Origin: Ulota crispa
Lineage: Eukaryota; Streptophyta; Bryopsida; Orthotrichales; Orthotrichaceae
Length of the DNA: 64,000 bases
Assembly (NCBI GenBank): GCA_963920765.1
Contig: OY987251.1
Coordinates: forward strand, 12,279,219 to 12,343,218
Reading direction: 5' to 3'
Every line of letters starts with the position of its first letter. Within the stretch, counting starts at the first letter, position 1. A model generated the notes under the pieces. That model was not told the DNA's origin, did not search any database, and worked only from the letters and a program-made list of their open reading frames with translations. Positions 42,423 through 53,576 of this stretch are shown piece by piece. Position numbers and translations under genes: made by a program.

Positions 42423-42966
42423 TTAAGGTATGTTCACACTTGGTGTTAAGAGTGGTAGTAACAAATGAAAATGAGAATTGATATATGCACACTGGGGATT
42501 GATATTTGCACACCCCGTGGGGTAAGTTTTAGATTTTGACTTTCAAAAAGTTGAGTTTGAGAATTTTGAATTTAGATTTGGACTTAGAGATCATGATTTA
42601 GTCTAGAACCATAAAAAAAGTTTCAATTCAACAACACCCAATGAAGAAGTTTAGCTAGGGGGAAAAGTGTTACTTTTTACTTTGGTTTGTAAAAAAAGAT
42701 AAATTTTTTCATTGGGTGTTGTTCAATTGCAACTTTTTTTTATGGTTCCAAACTAAATCATGGTCTCTTAGTCCAAATCTGAATTCAAATTTCTCAAATT
42801 TATATTTATGATGATAGAAATTTAAAATTTATCCCAAGAGTGTGCAAATATCAACCCCTAGTGTGCATATATCAATTCCCATGAAAACCAGATGCATTTC
42901 AATATACCTTTACACTGCATTCATATTGCTAAGACCCCTCTTAACACCAAGTGCAAACATACCCTT
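42423..42966. mobile_element. Family I MITE carrying a nested element
   Basis: Outer ends TAAGGTATGTTCACACTTGG and AAGTGCAAACATACCCTTA belong to family I. About 405 bp (42473-42880) of another palindromic element, GAATTGATATATGCACAC to GTGTGCATATATCAATTCCC, interrupts it. Confidence 0.72.
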
Positions 42967-43700
42967 ACTTCCCGATTTTCCAAGCTAACAAACAGGGAGT
43001 TGATTTCAGGTTCTCAGGCAGTGGAAGTGGAAATCGATGAAGCTACACACATCCATATTAAATCATGAATATGGATGAAACATGTAAAACATGACCTGCA
43101 TATTAGAGAGGATTTCAGTAATTTCTTACGTTGAAAAGGAACATTCTTCACCAATCATTCTCTTCAGTTATTTTTATTGCTATGCAGCAGATCATTACAA
43201 AATAAAATGTCTCATTTACTACATAATCAATTGCAATCTTTAATAAGGTGAGGGGCGTTGTTTGCATCCTTGAACAAAACGAAATATGTAAACTAACGCT
43301 GAAATAGGTTTCTATGTAGTGTATTTTGACAATAGATTTGTGAAATCTAAATTTTTCTCGTGTTAACCCCTAGTTTTGGCTGTTTTACCAGCAAGGTTGC
43401 GGGAGCCAAATAAAAATCTCAAAATATATGGTAATTTAATAGCTCTTTGTCATATTGCTATCATCAATCCAAAGTAGCAAATACATGATAAAATGTTAGA
43501 ATGAATAAAATTAGACGGAATAACTTGAAGCAACTACTATTTTTCATATTTTTTTTCATTCGTCTAGGGTGAGTCTAACAATTTGGTTGAAGCAATGAAT
43601 ATACGGATTTCGCAGAATTTTTTCTAATTTTGGTAGCTAGAACATTACTTCTGACGACCCTCAAATTTGGCAAATTTGCTTTTTCCTTAAAATAACTGTA

Positions 43701-44024
43701 AAGTGGGAGGCTCATAAATCACCTCGGCTCTAAAACTGCCCACCTTCTCAAATCTATTCCAGCTGTACATGTAATTTTTTATAGGTTTCAGCAATGTATA
43801 ATTAGTGCACATTTTAGGAGGTGGGCGGTTTTAGAGCATTATGCCACTTTAACTTCAAAATTTCATAATTAATTTCACAAAGTTCCAAAAAATATGAAAC
43901 AACTTGGATTAGATGCCAATGCCTCTTGTCTTTTCAAGGAAAATTTACCAAAAAATATTTCAAAAAGTTTCACCTCCCCAAATTCAATTTCACCTTAGAT
44001 GGTTGGTTTATGAGCCTCTTACCT
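43701..44024. mobile_element. MITE with AGGTAG ends (family D)
   Basis: 324 bp, AAGTGGGAGGCTCATAAATC to TTTATGAGCCTCTTACCT, TA on both sides; interior matches the 8- and 21-kb copies (TGCACATTTTAGGAGGTG-like, GAAACAACTTGG). Confidence 0.76.
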
Positions 44025-44027
44025 TAA

Positions 44028-44513
44028 AGCATCATCAATTTAGCACTAGGAATGACCTAGCAAAAACAATATTATTTTTTGATTGGTGTATATTTAGAAT
44101 GTGAAATTACTATCATTGAAAGAGTATACAAAAACTTATTAAATAAGTAAAATACTATATGGTAATGGAAATTGGACAATCAAAATAAAGCTCGTTAAAA
44201 AAAAACTAAAGGACAAACAACATGGCAAACCATGCCTAATAAAGAAAATCCAAGGCAGAAAATTTGGTGTGCTATTACCTTGGATTTTTTTTATTAGGCA
44301 TGGTTTGCCATATTGTTTGTCCTTTAGCTATTTTTCAATGGGCATTATTTTGATTGTCCAATTTCCAATACCATATGTCATTTTATTTATTTGAAAAGTT
44401 TTGTATACGCTTCCAAATATAGTAATTTCACATTCTAATTATACACCAATCAAAAAATAGTAATGATTTTACCAGGTCGTTCCTAGTGCTGCATTGATGA
44501 TGCTCTCATCTCT
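44028..44513. mobile_element. Foldback element
   Basis: About 486-bp imperfect palindrome: GCATCATCAATTTAGCACTA pairs with TAGTGCTGCATTGATGATGC, and GGACAAACAACATGGCAAAC with GTTTGCCATATTGTTTGTCC; centre near 44260. It abuts a family D MITE. Confidence 0.72.
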
Positions 44514-45018
44514 TGCAACACTGTACCAAGCCTTGTGCTCCCCAGCCGCAACGGCTTTCTTGTTTTCAATCCCCAACAGCACTCAACACGTTTATGTGCA
44601 AGTCATAGGGCCTTCAAATTGAGCCGCATACCCGTCAAATTTCAGTTTTCATCAAGTCCCCTTCACGGTCCTTGGTGAGCACTGTTCATGCACTGTTCAC
44701 ACACGACCCTACTCCATAACTAGGTGTACCCGTGCGATTTGTTGTAACGCAGGTGTAGGCCCTGAAGATTTCTAAGCTGCAGGGGAACTTCAAGCCTCAT
44801 TGTAAAGGTTTGCATCATTCTCCCCGTGAAATCTCATTTTTCCAGGGGTTGCAAAGCGTGCTGGACGAGATGCTCTAACTTGACCCAGGAATTTGTAGAA
44901 ACCTGCCGATGATTAGCCGAAACGAGAGTGGCCGGTGCAAAGCACCAGTAGGAGTGAGAGATCGAGCTAGATGAATGAAAATATATCAGCGACGACGTCT
45001 CATCTATCAAGACGGAGG

Positions 45019-45205
45019 TTTGGATGAACGAAGGATGGTTGAGACTTTGGATGAACGAAAGGATGGTTGAGACTTTAGATGAACGAAGGATGGTTGAGAC
45101 TTTGGATGAACGAAGGATGGTTGCAACTTTGGATGAACGAAAGGATGGTTGCGACTTTGGATGAACGAAAGGATGGTTGAGACTTGAGACTTGAGACTTG
45201 AGACT
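45019..45205. repeat. 27/28-bp minisatellite upstream of GRXS14
   Basis: Six units of TTTGGATGAACGAA(A)GGATGGTTGAGAC, some with and some without one A, then the 7-bp tail TTGAGAC repeated. About 280 bp upstream of the GRXS14 start codon. Confidence 0.88.
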
Positions 45206-45239
45206 ACAGTAGTTGAGATTTGAGAATGTAAACTAATGG

Positions 45240-45315
45240 ATGTGCGGAGATGAATGACTATATCTCAGATGAAGTGTGGATGGATGACTATATCTCAGAT
45301 GAAGTGTGGATGGAT
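45240..45315. repeat. 30-bp direct repeat upstream of GRXS14
   Basis: ATGACTATATCTCAGATGAA plus GTGTGGATGG occurs twice in a row, with a partial third unit; about 170 bp before the GRXS14 ATG. Confidence 0.8.
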
Positions 45316-45483
45316 GACTCTTACTAAGTTTGTGCCGCTCCGCAGGGGGGGGATTGCTGGATGAACCAGGACAAGGGCAGATATCGTAGAACGGTGGACG
45401 GGCAAGCACAAAGACGTGCTGCTGCCTGTGCTTTCAAACAACCGGGCACGCGAATTGCACCTAATTCCAACTGTTAGGCAGCT

Positions 45484-48400
45484 ATGGCGACGACCATCAC
45501 CGCAATGCCGCAGTGCTTACAAGCCATCGGCCTTGTGGGAGGTGTGACCTCTGCGACCTCTGCGGCGCCCGAGGTTGCTGCTTTCTCGCAATCCAGCTCG
45601 TTACGATGTGCTTGGAAAGCAGGGGGAGCGTTCAACAAAGCTACTACTAGAAGTAGCTACAACAACATCTCCGCGTCGTCGGTTCCCAGCAGGATTCCGC
45701 GGAGCAGCAGCGTCGGTCAGCATCATGCAGGCGGTGGAGGTGAGAGACTGAGACACAGAGCAGCCTCTGCTTTTTGGAACCTTACCTTATTCTAGTTCGA
45801 GCTTTTTGTCGTTATTTGTGTTTTTCGGGGTTTTCAGTGGAAAATTGCGAAGGATTTTTGTGTCAAGTGGATTTTTAATTATTTCCGAAGTTTTTTTACT
45901 GGCGGTTTTTTCAATTGTTTCAACATCGATTCTATTTCCAGCTGATTCTTGCCTTCGAGATTTGTGATGTTTTGTATTTTCGAGGTTTTCAGTGGAAAAT
46001 TGCGAAGGAATTGTGTCAAGTGGATTTTAGTTATCTCGGAAGTTTTCTTACTGGCGGTTTTTCAATTGTTGCAACATCGATTCCGTTTTCCAGCTGATTC
46101 GTGCCTCCGAGTTTTTTGTGATATTTTGTGTTTTTCGAGGTTTTCAGTGGAAGATTGTGAAGGATATTTGTGTCAAGTGGATTTTAGTTATCTCCGAACT
46201 TTTCTTTACTGGCATTTTTTTTTAATCTTTCAACATCAATTCCGTTTTCCAGCTGATCCGTGCGTGCCTCCGAGTTTTTTGTGATATTTTGTGTTTCTCG
46301 AGGTTTTCAGTGGAAAATTGCCAAGGATTTTTGTGTCAAGCGGATGTCGATTTTCTAGAATTTTCTTTCTTGAGAGGATTTCGAGCTTTTACAGTTTCTT
46401 GAGGATGGTGTAGTAATGTACACAGGACTTGGAGACCGTGCACCTGTGTGCTTAAGAGACTCTGAGTAACTTATATCAAGAGATGGTTGAATTCATCACT
46501 GCTTGATAATAATCTTTGTTGATTCTATTTATAATGCATCTTTGATGACAGTGCGCATCTTTCCTATGCGAGTATTAAGTTCAATCTTGACTGCAAGAGT
46601 GTATGGAGTAGTGCCTGGCTTTCTCTTTAGAGTGGACATTTTATTGAAATGATCATGTTGTTTAAACTGCTATCGATTTTTGCCATAACTTCCGGTAAAA
46701 AAATTTAGGCTTAGGCCCGATTCAGACCAGGACGTCCGGGGCCACTGGAGGAAAGCTCCTCTCGAGTGTTTCATCCAGTGGGTTATGGAGGGGAAATTGT
46801 CATGTCATCATGGTTTTGTCTGTTTGGTGGGACGTCCAGTGGAGGATCACTTTTTTTCTTTCTATTCTTAATTGACTTGATTTTGTTTTTACCTCACATG
46901 GAGTGAGAGGGAGTGTTTTGTCCAAAGGAGAAGATTTGAGGTCACCTCCCAAGGTGGAGTCAAATCTTGGCCACCACAAGTGAGTTCCTTTCCAATTTTG
47001 GAAGAAAAAGGTGATGACATGGACTCATCCTCCATTGAACGTCCCTCCGGTCTGAATGCTCCAGTGGAGAAAATCTTCACATTGGCCAATCACAATGCTT
47101 ATCCTTTCCTCCAGTGGCACCGGACGTCCTGGTCTGAATCGGGCCTTAGAAAGTTATTTACTACAGCCTTCGCTGATCTTGCGTTGTGAAATTGTGCACG
47201 CCAGCGCTGACTCCGCAATTGAAGGAGGCTTTGGACAAGTACCTTAATGAACACAAGGTGGTTTTATTCATGAAGGGAAACAAGATGTTTCCACAATGTG
47301 GATTCTCCAACACCTGTGTTCAAATCCTCAACGCTCTGAAAGTCCCTTACGACACTGTCAACATCCTAGAGGATGACTCTCTGCGTCAAGGCATGAAGGA
47401 GTACTCTGAGTGGCCTACCTTCCCCCAGCTGTATATTGACGGTGAATTTTTCGGTGGATGTGACATCACCCACGGTACGCAACTCAATTATTGGCCGTAC
47501 CTTTGCTGTGCTCTGATTAATGTTGAACACGAGTAGGATTGAGACTTTTTGCATTGTCGATTGCACAATAAGGTACAGAGAACTAAACTTTGCCTCCTCC
47601 TTAAGCAAATCGTATGCATGGACTAAGGTAGGAACACCCTTAAGCGTTAGTTTAAGGGTTTTGAACTTGATGAGTATTAATAAACATCTAGCAAATTATA
47701 GGATCACGTTAGCAACAGAAAAATAATGAGTTTGCACTTTTGATATAATGAGTTTGCACTTTTGAATGTATTATTTGGATACTGTGAGAATAAGTTGTGA
47801 ATTTTTAAAGAGCAAATTCCCATTGTATCCATAACCAACATTAAGGTTTCATGTTCACATGTTGTACATCCTTGTAATTACATCTATTTATTTCTATAGA
47901 TTTTTCAAGATTTTAAAAGTGACGATTATGGGGACACTAACGCTTATGGGTGTTCCTACCTTAATATTTGATTTTGGGAATGACTAGGGAGACAACCCTG
48001 AGTTCCTACAAGGACACCCCCTATAGGCCAACCTATTAAATTTGAGATTATTATTTGGTTGAAATATGAAATAAACTCAAAACAGTATTTTAGCGCACAT
48101 GTGTGTCTACAAGCGTTGCAGACATATAATAAATATGTTTTATTTGTGACATGATCAAGAGTTAAACTAGTCGCTCCCTTCATTTATAAGTATAACTCTT
48201 GACCATATCACAAATAAAACATATTTATTATATGTCTGCAACGCTTGTAGACACACATGTGCGCTAAAATACTGTTTTGAGTTTATTTCATATTTCAACC
48301 AAATAATAATCTCAAATTTAATAGGTTGGCTATAGGGGTGTCCACGTAGCAGCTGGGTATCTCCCTAGTCATTCCCTTGATTTTTCATTGTATCAAAGGT

Positions 48401-48696
48401 CAACATCGTAGGGTGGTGACACTTTTAGAGCACTATGCTATTCCAACATCAAAACCCATAATTGACTTCACAGGAGTCTGAGAATTGTGAATCCTTGCGA
48501 AGTGAATGCGGCTTCCATTTGTCTGTATTTTGTTGAAATATGACTTGAGTTGTCCAGCTTCTCTTGAGAATTTAGGTTAAAGCTTGGCAAAATGCTTTTG
48601 AAACTCACCTTACTAAGAGTGTGTCTGGATTTTGTGGCAGAGTCTTACCTGAGCGGGGAATTGAAGGAGCTGGTGGATAGGGCCATGTTGTCTTGA
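45484..48696 (+). CDS. GRXS14: Plastid CGFS monothiol glutaredoxin (GRXS14 type), 3 exons, 193 aa
   Basis: Class II monothiol glutaredoxin that binds and transfers [2Fe-2S] clusters; the Arabidopsis relative works in chloroplasts. Exons: 45484-45739, 47205-47474, 48641-48696, all with phase-1 joins, 194 codons. Exon 1 (about 85 aa) is Ser/Ala/Thr/Arg-rich with few acidic residues, as expected of a transit peptide. Exon 2 begins [14 protein letters not shown] and carries VVLFMKG, the active site PQCGFS (Cys at about 117), [17 protein letters not shown], the glutathione-contacting WPTFPQLYI and [10 protein letters not shown]. The short exon 3 supplies [17 protein letters not shown], the expected C-terminus. 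Exon 3 is only 56 bp and would be missed by plain ORF finding. Intron 1 (1465 bp) contains a 155-bp tandem array and a Tourist-like MITE; intron 2 (1166 bp) contains a MITE and a long hairpin. Minisatellites lie 170-465 bp upstream. Confidence 0.95.
45790..46370. repeat. About 155-bp tandem repeat in GRXS14 intron 1
   Basis: GAGGTTTTCAGTGGAAAATT (with minor changes) recurs at spacings of 155, 155 and 163 bp. Each unit includes TGTCAAGTGGATTTT, TTACTGGCGGTTTTT and TTTCCAGCTGAT. Three full units and a partial one, starting about 50 bp after exon 1. Confidence 0.85.
46714..47145. mobile_element. Tourist/Harbinger-like MITE in GRXS14 intron 1
   Basis: 432 bp, GGCCCGATTCAGACCAGGAC to GTCCTGGTCTGAATCGGGCC, flanked by TTA on both sides. 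The near-perfect inverted ends extend about 45 bp. It ends only 59 bp before the exon 2 acceptor. Confidence 0.82.
47626..47961. mobile_element. MITE with AGGTAG ends (family C), GRXS14 intron 2
   Basis: 336 bp, AGGTAGGAACACCCTTAAGC to TTATGGGTGTTCCTACCT between TA dinucleotides. A local 27-bp repeat (GAGTTTGCACTTTTGA) distinguishes it from the other copies. Confidence 0.8.
47976..48376. repeat. Near-perfect long inverted repeat in GRXS14 intron 2
   Basis: GGGAATGACTAGGGAGA on the left mirrors TCTCCCTAGTCATTCCC on the right. Within it, 48029-48150 and 48207-48330 are reverse complements with no visible mismatch over about 120 bp, separated by a roughly 40-bp centre. It would transcribe as a long hairpin inside the GRXS14 pre-mRNA. 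Confidence 0.85.
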
Positions 48697-49732
48697 ACGT
48701 AGACATTGTTTTGTATTACTCCCTGTTTTTTGCGACTGAATCTTGTATACTACTGGGATGTAGTGTAGCTTATTTACTGTGAGAATAGCCGTGAGATTGA
48801 AAGCCACCGCGTAGGTTTGAATGTGATTGCCAACATATTTAATGAATTCCTCAGTTTTCGTGATGGTTTCCGTTTCAACTTGCGGAGGGTCTAGACTCTA
48901 GAGTGCAGTAAGTAATCAATGTTTGTGTCACTTAGTGCTCACCCAGGATCCAAACGACGTGGCAGGTGTTGTTGACATGCAGAACTGGGAACTCCAGAGA
49001 GTTTTGGATATGCTCATGCTCTTGCGGCAACATGGTATGTTCTTTCAAAAACAAAGAGGGTTCTATAGAAATAACAGGAAAAACAGACAGTATGTATATA
49101 TTCCACTACACAGAATAGATGCAAAGGAGACAATATCTAATTGTATGACCATAATATCAAGGAGGAAAGGTCGCATTTCATTGACAATATTACTAGTTTG
49201 AACGTCTCGGAGTTTGTACATTGTATCACAGAAAGCTGTGTTGTTGTTGTGTCCAGTCCATAGATAGAGGTCTAGTTATTAACCACCAACCCTGCACCAG
49301 TAACTTGCATTTCCTCTGTTTAAAGTACCAGCCACCAGTGGGACCTGATATCACGATAACTCATCCGGCTCTTCTACAGGTCTCCTGTAGATGTATGTGT
49401 GATTGCAAATGTAGCACTGCCTCTGTTTTGGAGCATAATGCCAGTATAAATTTGTGAACATAGAGATTATAAAGTTATTTTAAGGGGAAATTTCATGGCT
49501 ACCCCTGACGTTTGCCATGTTTACATATGTACTGCTTTTTCAGAAATTGCACAAATACCCTTGGACCATAATTTTTAGGCATTTATTTGTTGTGCTCATA
49601 CTTCATGACCAATGTTGAAGAAGGAATATAATTTAACAAAAAGGAAGTAACGTGTGCACAAAGGAAGAAGGGAAGTGGCATGCACAACAAAACAAACGAA
49701 ACGTTGGTCCAAGGATATTTGTGTAATTTCTG

Positions 49733-51295
49733 TGACGAACAAAACTAAGTACTATTTTCAAGAAGTGAACTTCAAAATACAATGACAAACAATCTACATG
49801 ACACTTTTTAGAATTATAAATTGTATTCATAAGTAAATAGAGTTGTGAACATGCATGCAAAACCATAAATCAAGTTAAAAACTATATAGTTTCTTACAAC
49901 CTATAATTTACAACTATATACAAGTACTTAGTATTGTTCAACTTACTTCTTGAACTTCAATAATCTGTCCAATAGCCTTTAGCAGCCAATACATCAGCAA
50001 TTCTTTGCGGCATGCTTTCATCCAATGCCAAGCAATCATCTTGACTAAAACCTGAGAAAATTGTACACACATGCTCTCACAATTCTTCAATTCATCTTGG
50101 AGGCGTAGAAAACTTATTTAATCGCTGTTTCAAAAGAGCCCAAAAATGTTCAATGGGATTCAAGTCTAGAGATTGAGCAGGCCATTGGAGAAGCTCAAAT
50201 GGTTGCAATTTAAGCCATCCTTGCACCAACTTGCTTGTGTGTTTTGGATCATTATCATGTTGAAACACTAAGTTGCTTGGATCTATAATATAATGCTGAA
50301 TTGTAAACCACAAAAAGTTTTCTAAAATAAATTTGTACATATGTTGATCCATAATACCTTCAATCCTATACCAAGCTCTAGGTCCATATGCTATCATACA
50401 ACCCCAAATCATGACATGCCTGCCACCATGTTTCACTATTTGACAAACATGCTCTGGTTGAACACGTTCTCCATCTCTAATCCAACACTAGGACCTACCA
50501 TCTCAATTGAACCTATTTATCTTTGTCTCATCACTAAAGATAACACATTTCCAATCATGAATTGTTCAGTTTGCATACCTTAGATTAAACCTCAAACGTG
50601 CCAAAAATTGTTTCTTTTGTTGTACCTGTGCAGCCAAACCTTCTCCTCTTAAAGTGCGCCTCACAAAAATGTTAGACACAATTTTACTTGTCTTATTTCA
50701 AAATTGTTTTGCTATCTTAGACGCAGTTCCAAGAAGACCTTCAGTGAGTAGGGTTGCGCAACGTTGTCTCTCTCTTGCATTAAGATGCTTTGGACGCCTT
50801 CCTTTATGTTTCTCCACCTCTCCAGCAATCTCTTTTTGCAATTGAAACACTCACAATTGACTCATACCAACCAAAACAGCTACTTTCCGTGTTGATAGAC
50901 CGCTTCAAAGTTGAAACAAGCAATGTTTCTCTTCATCTCAATTACAAGAACCATACTCAAACAATAGAAAACCCTCACAATCCTCACAAGGCCCACAAAC
51001 GTAGAGTTGCAACACACCAACAACCTCTCCAAAACAAGCACAAACACTCACGGAAACAAATTTTGAAGTGCGACAAACGGCTTCAAATAGTATTGAGTAC
51101 TAAAACCCTAGGTGGTTCAAACCCTTGGTTCTAAAGCACTTTATCACTTTTCCACCTTTTGTTTTCACACACATGAGTGGAACAAGTTGTTTTCACACTT
51201 CTATCATTCACTTTAACAATTCATGTTATCAACTGCCACATAACTCTAGTTAAAGTTGAATTCTCTATTTGAATACTCGGTTTTGTTCACCATTG
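49733..51295 (-). mobile_element. Tc1-like transposon, non-autonomous
   Basis: About 1.56 kb around the dead transposase. The two ends resemble each other in inverted orientation (left TGACGAACAAAACTAAGTA; right, reversed, GGTGAACAAAACCGAGTA). The right end, ...CATTG, is followed by TA at 51296-51297, the Tc1 target. The left end lacks the first few bases together with about 16 bp of host sequence, a small deletion at the junction. It sits inside a MULE-type MITE whose two halves flank it. Confidence 0.82.
49957..50935 (-). pseudogene. Tc1-type (DD34E) transposase, decayed
   Basis: One minus-strand frame reads as a Tc1-family transposase from an N-terminal helix-turn-helix (GLSTRKVAVLVG) through VRRTLRGEGL, VIFSDET (first Asp), KHGGRHVMIWG, DNDPKHTSK (second Asp), SLDLNPIEHFW (Glu; exactly 34 residues after the second Asp) to the terminal SMPQRIADVLAAKGYW and a stop at 49957. 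The frame is broken by seven internal stops (six TGA, one TAG) but I see no indel across about 970 bp, so decay is by substitution only. The longest open piece is 50092-50436. Tc1 DD34E transposases are typical of animals and fungi and uncommon in plants. Confidence 0.9.
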
Positions 51296-51543
51296 TATGT
51301 ATGCAAATATTACAAACTTCAAGGATATCCATGAAATTTTCCCTTGTTTTAAAATGAAGACCTTTTCACTCCATCACACTTATATATCCTTTGCATGTAT
51401 TTTGAAGATAAACAAAATTCCACCAAAAAGGAGAATTTGTCAATTGTTCATCCCTTCTAAAAAACAAGTGTATGGTCATAAAATAGTAGCTATATATAAT
51501 TTGTCTAGCTTTAGTTAATTGGAGGATGTTGATCTAATTAAAT

Positions 51544-51677
51544 TAAAGATATGTTCACACTTGGTGTTAAGAGTGGTAGTAGTGAAGGGAAATGAGATGC
51601 ATTTGGACACATCTTTAGATTGCATTCATATTGCTAATATCCCTCCTAACACCAAGTGAGTGAATATACCCTTAGGG
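51544..51677. mobile_element. Short MITE (family I)
   Basis: About 134 bp, TAAAGATATGTTCACACTTG to AGTGAATATACCCTTA, with TTGGTGTTAAGAG and CCTAACACCAAG as inner inverted pair. Confidence 0.72.
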
Positions 51678-53576
51678 TATGAAATTTGAATAAAGGTCTT
51701 AATATAGAGGAAAATGATTTCCTTTCTTGCATCTTGTCTTCATTGCAACTTTTGGCCCCCTTCCATGTTTAAAGCATCTATGATTCAAGTAAACTAGAAA
51801 ATGGTTACACTAGAAGAAATCTGTATTTTTTATAATGGATTTTTTGAATGTCCACTTGAATTATGTTACAATATCTTGATCTCATGTTTGATGTCATTTT
51901 TAACATAAAAACAAGTAGACATCCAAAAAAATCTCTTATAAAAAACGCAGGTTTCTTCTAGTGTTATTAATGTTGAAGACAATTTTTGAGCTTATTCAAG
52001 CCCCTCAAGTAAGCTCAATGTAGTTCTTAGCATTGGAACGATTTTTGAGCTTACTCGAGTTTCTCAATTATGCTTAACCTCTAAGCGCCTAGACTTGAAA
52101 CCAAAAAAACCTGACCTACTTTCAATCAAAGTGCCCCTTGTGAACTGAAAATCACAATCTACAAGATTGGACAATATTAGTTGTTAGTAGAAAGTATCTC
52201 CATTGTGATGGGCTTGATTGGAGGTGGTTTGACCAAAGGAGCAATGAGATTACAGTAGTCAAACTTGCGTTGACCCAACTTTTGGAGAGAATATAATGTC
52301 TCTTGGGCCCTCAAGGTTAAAAGTGATTCTTTTGCATTCACAATGGTGGCCCAATAGCAAATATTCTCATTTGTTGCTAGCTTGCAATAGCCTTGCAAAC
52401 CAAACCCAAACTAAAGTGATAATCTCTTTTGTGGTAATCTCGTTTTTAAAACTAGATCAAGGTTGTTTATCATCAATTCTTCTTCTGAATACCTACAAGC
52501 TACAAACCTTGCTTTATTAGTACTTTAAGGATAAGTTTAATGTTTTTAGGAACTTGATTCTTATCTCCTATTTTGACTTTTGTTAGTGATAGCATCAACT
52601 TTAACTTTAAAAAAAGAGGTTTTTTTTTCACCTAGTTTTTCTCTATGATTTATGGAAATAATGTCACTAAAACTACATGATTGATTGGTTTAAATCCACA
52701 ATAGACCTTGTCAACATTAATGTTATGCCCAGCTTTTCCTAATTCACTTTTGAATTGGGCACTTAACTCCTTATTAAAAAAGCATTGTTAATGGACTTTA
52801 GGACTACAGCTTCTCTCAAAAAATTGAAAAACTAAATTTTCAGAAGTAAGCTTAAAACTTAGAATAATGAACCACATCATTGAGATTCTTTCTTGTAATT
52901 AATTTGAAAACCAATGGAGGGGCTTAATTTTGAGAATCTTTATGGTTTTTGGAAACCTTTTTTGTTAAGCCTCTCCAATTGTCACTGAGAAAATAAGCTT
53001 ACACGTAGCTATAATAGGAACATCAATTTTTTTTCAACTCTCTTGCTAGATGTAACACGTTTCATATGCAAGAGTTCTTCCCAACACAAGTTCTAGTCTT
53101 GCTACCAACTATTGAGAGCTGTCCAAAGTCACATCACATTCTCGACTTGGACAAAAACCCCACCCATGCATATTTGCTAAAACAACTACATTAAAACACC
53201 ATCCAAAATATCAGTAACAATCAGTGAAAGGACTTGTCAGAGACTTCAACCTGATATTATCATACAGCCCCCAATAAAAGTATTAATGTTGCCATCCAGT
53301 TCAGAGGAACTCTAAGCAACAGAAAAGATGAATTATATAACAAAATAATACAATTAAATAAAAAAACCTTCCTTCGTAATTTTAAACCTCTATCTATCAT
53401 GAAAGGTCAACTAGGATATTGAGCATTTTGTCACTAAAAATCTACAAGTCAAAAACAAATCTATCTAAAAAAAGATAACATAAAACATGATGACTAAATT
53501 TTAAGTCATTGCACATGTCTAAGCAAGTTATTAAAAATCTAAAGCAAGTTATTGAGAAAGGTTGAACTATTCTATA
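51678..53576. other. Spacer between the Tc1 nest and EHD
   Basis: AT-rich with no recognised gene or element; the last few hundred bases before 53577 would include the EHD 3' UTR. Confidence 0.5.

Larger units (their letters stand above)
36951..45018. other. Region between ATXR and GRXS14
   Basis: 37.0-37.5 kb is GC-richer, with open frames on both strands but no recognisable protein; it could be a divergent promoter or first exon. 38.5-40.5 kb is AT-rich and empty to my reading. 41.2-42.4 kb has short open frames and a hairpin (TTCTCAATCTTCA at 41642 against TGAAGATTGAGAA at 41700) without known homology. Confidence 0.5.
49484..51343. mobile_element. MULE-type MITE (family A), split by the Tc1 element
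   Basis: Left half 49484-49732 and right part 51296-51343 match the ends of the other family A copies. The composite is flanked by TTATTTTAA and TTGTTTTAA (8 of 9 bases alike), showing that the halves were one element before the Tc1 insertion. Confidence 0.85.

Noticed and set aside
46889..47247. Open frames in GRXS14 intron 1 near exon 2
   Set aside because: They fall inside the Tourist-like MITE or extend exon 2 upstream of its acceptor; the phase-1 join at 47205 gives the correct protein.
48923..49201. 92-codon frame just after GRXS14
   Set aside because: GRXS14 is complete at 48696 with the expected C-terminus; this frame has no glutaredoxin or other recognisable domain, so it is at most UTR.
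49957..50935. TGA read as a sense codon, since six of seven stops are TGA
   Set aside because: The four host genes use standard decoding, with TGA as the GRXS14 terminator, so reassignment is excluded; mutation decay explains it.
50654..51134. Plus-strand open frames across the Tc1 element
   Set aside because: They are antisense to the transposase frame, which carries all the conserved motifs.
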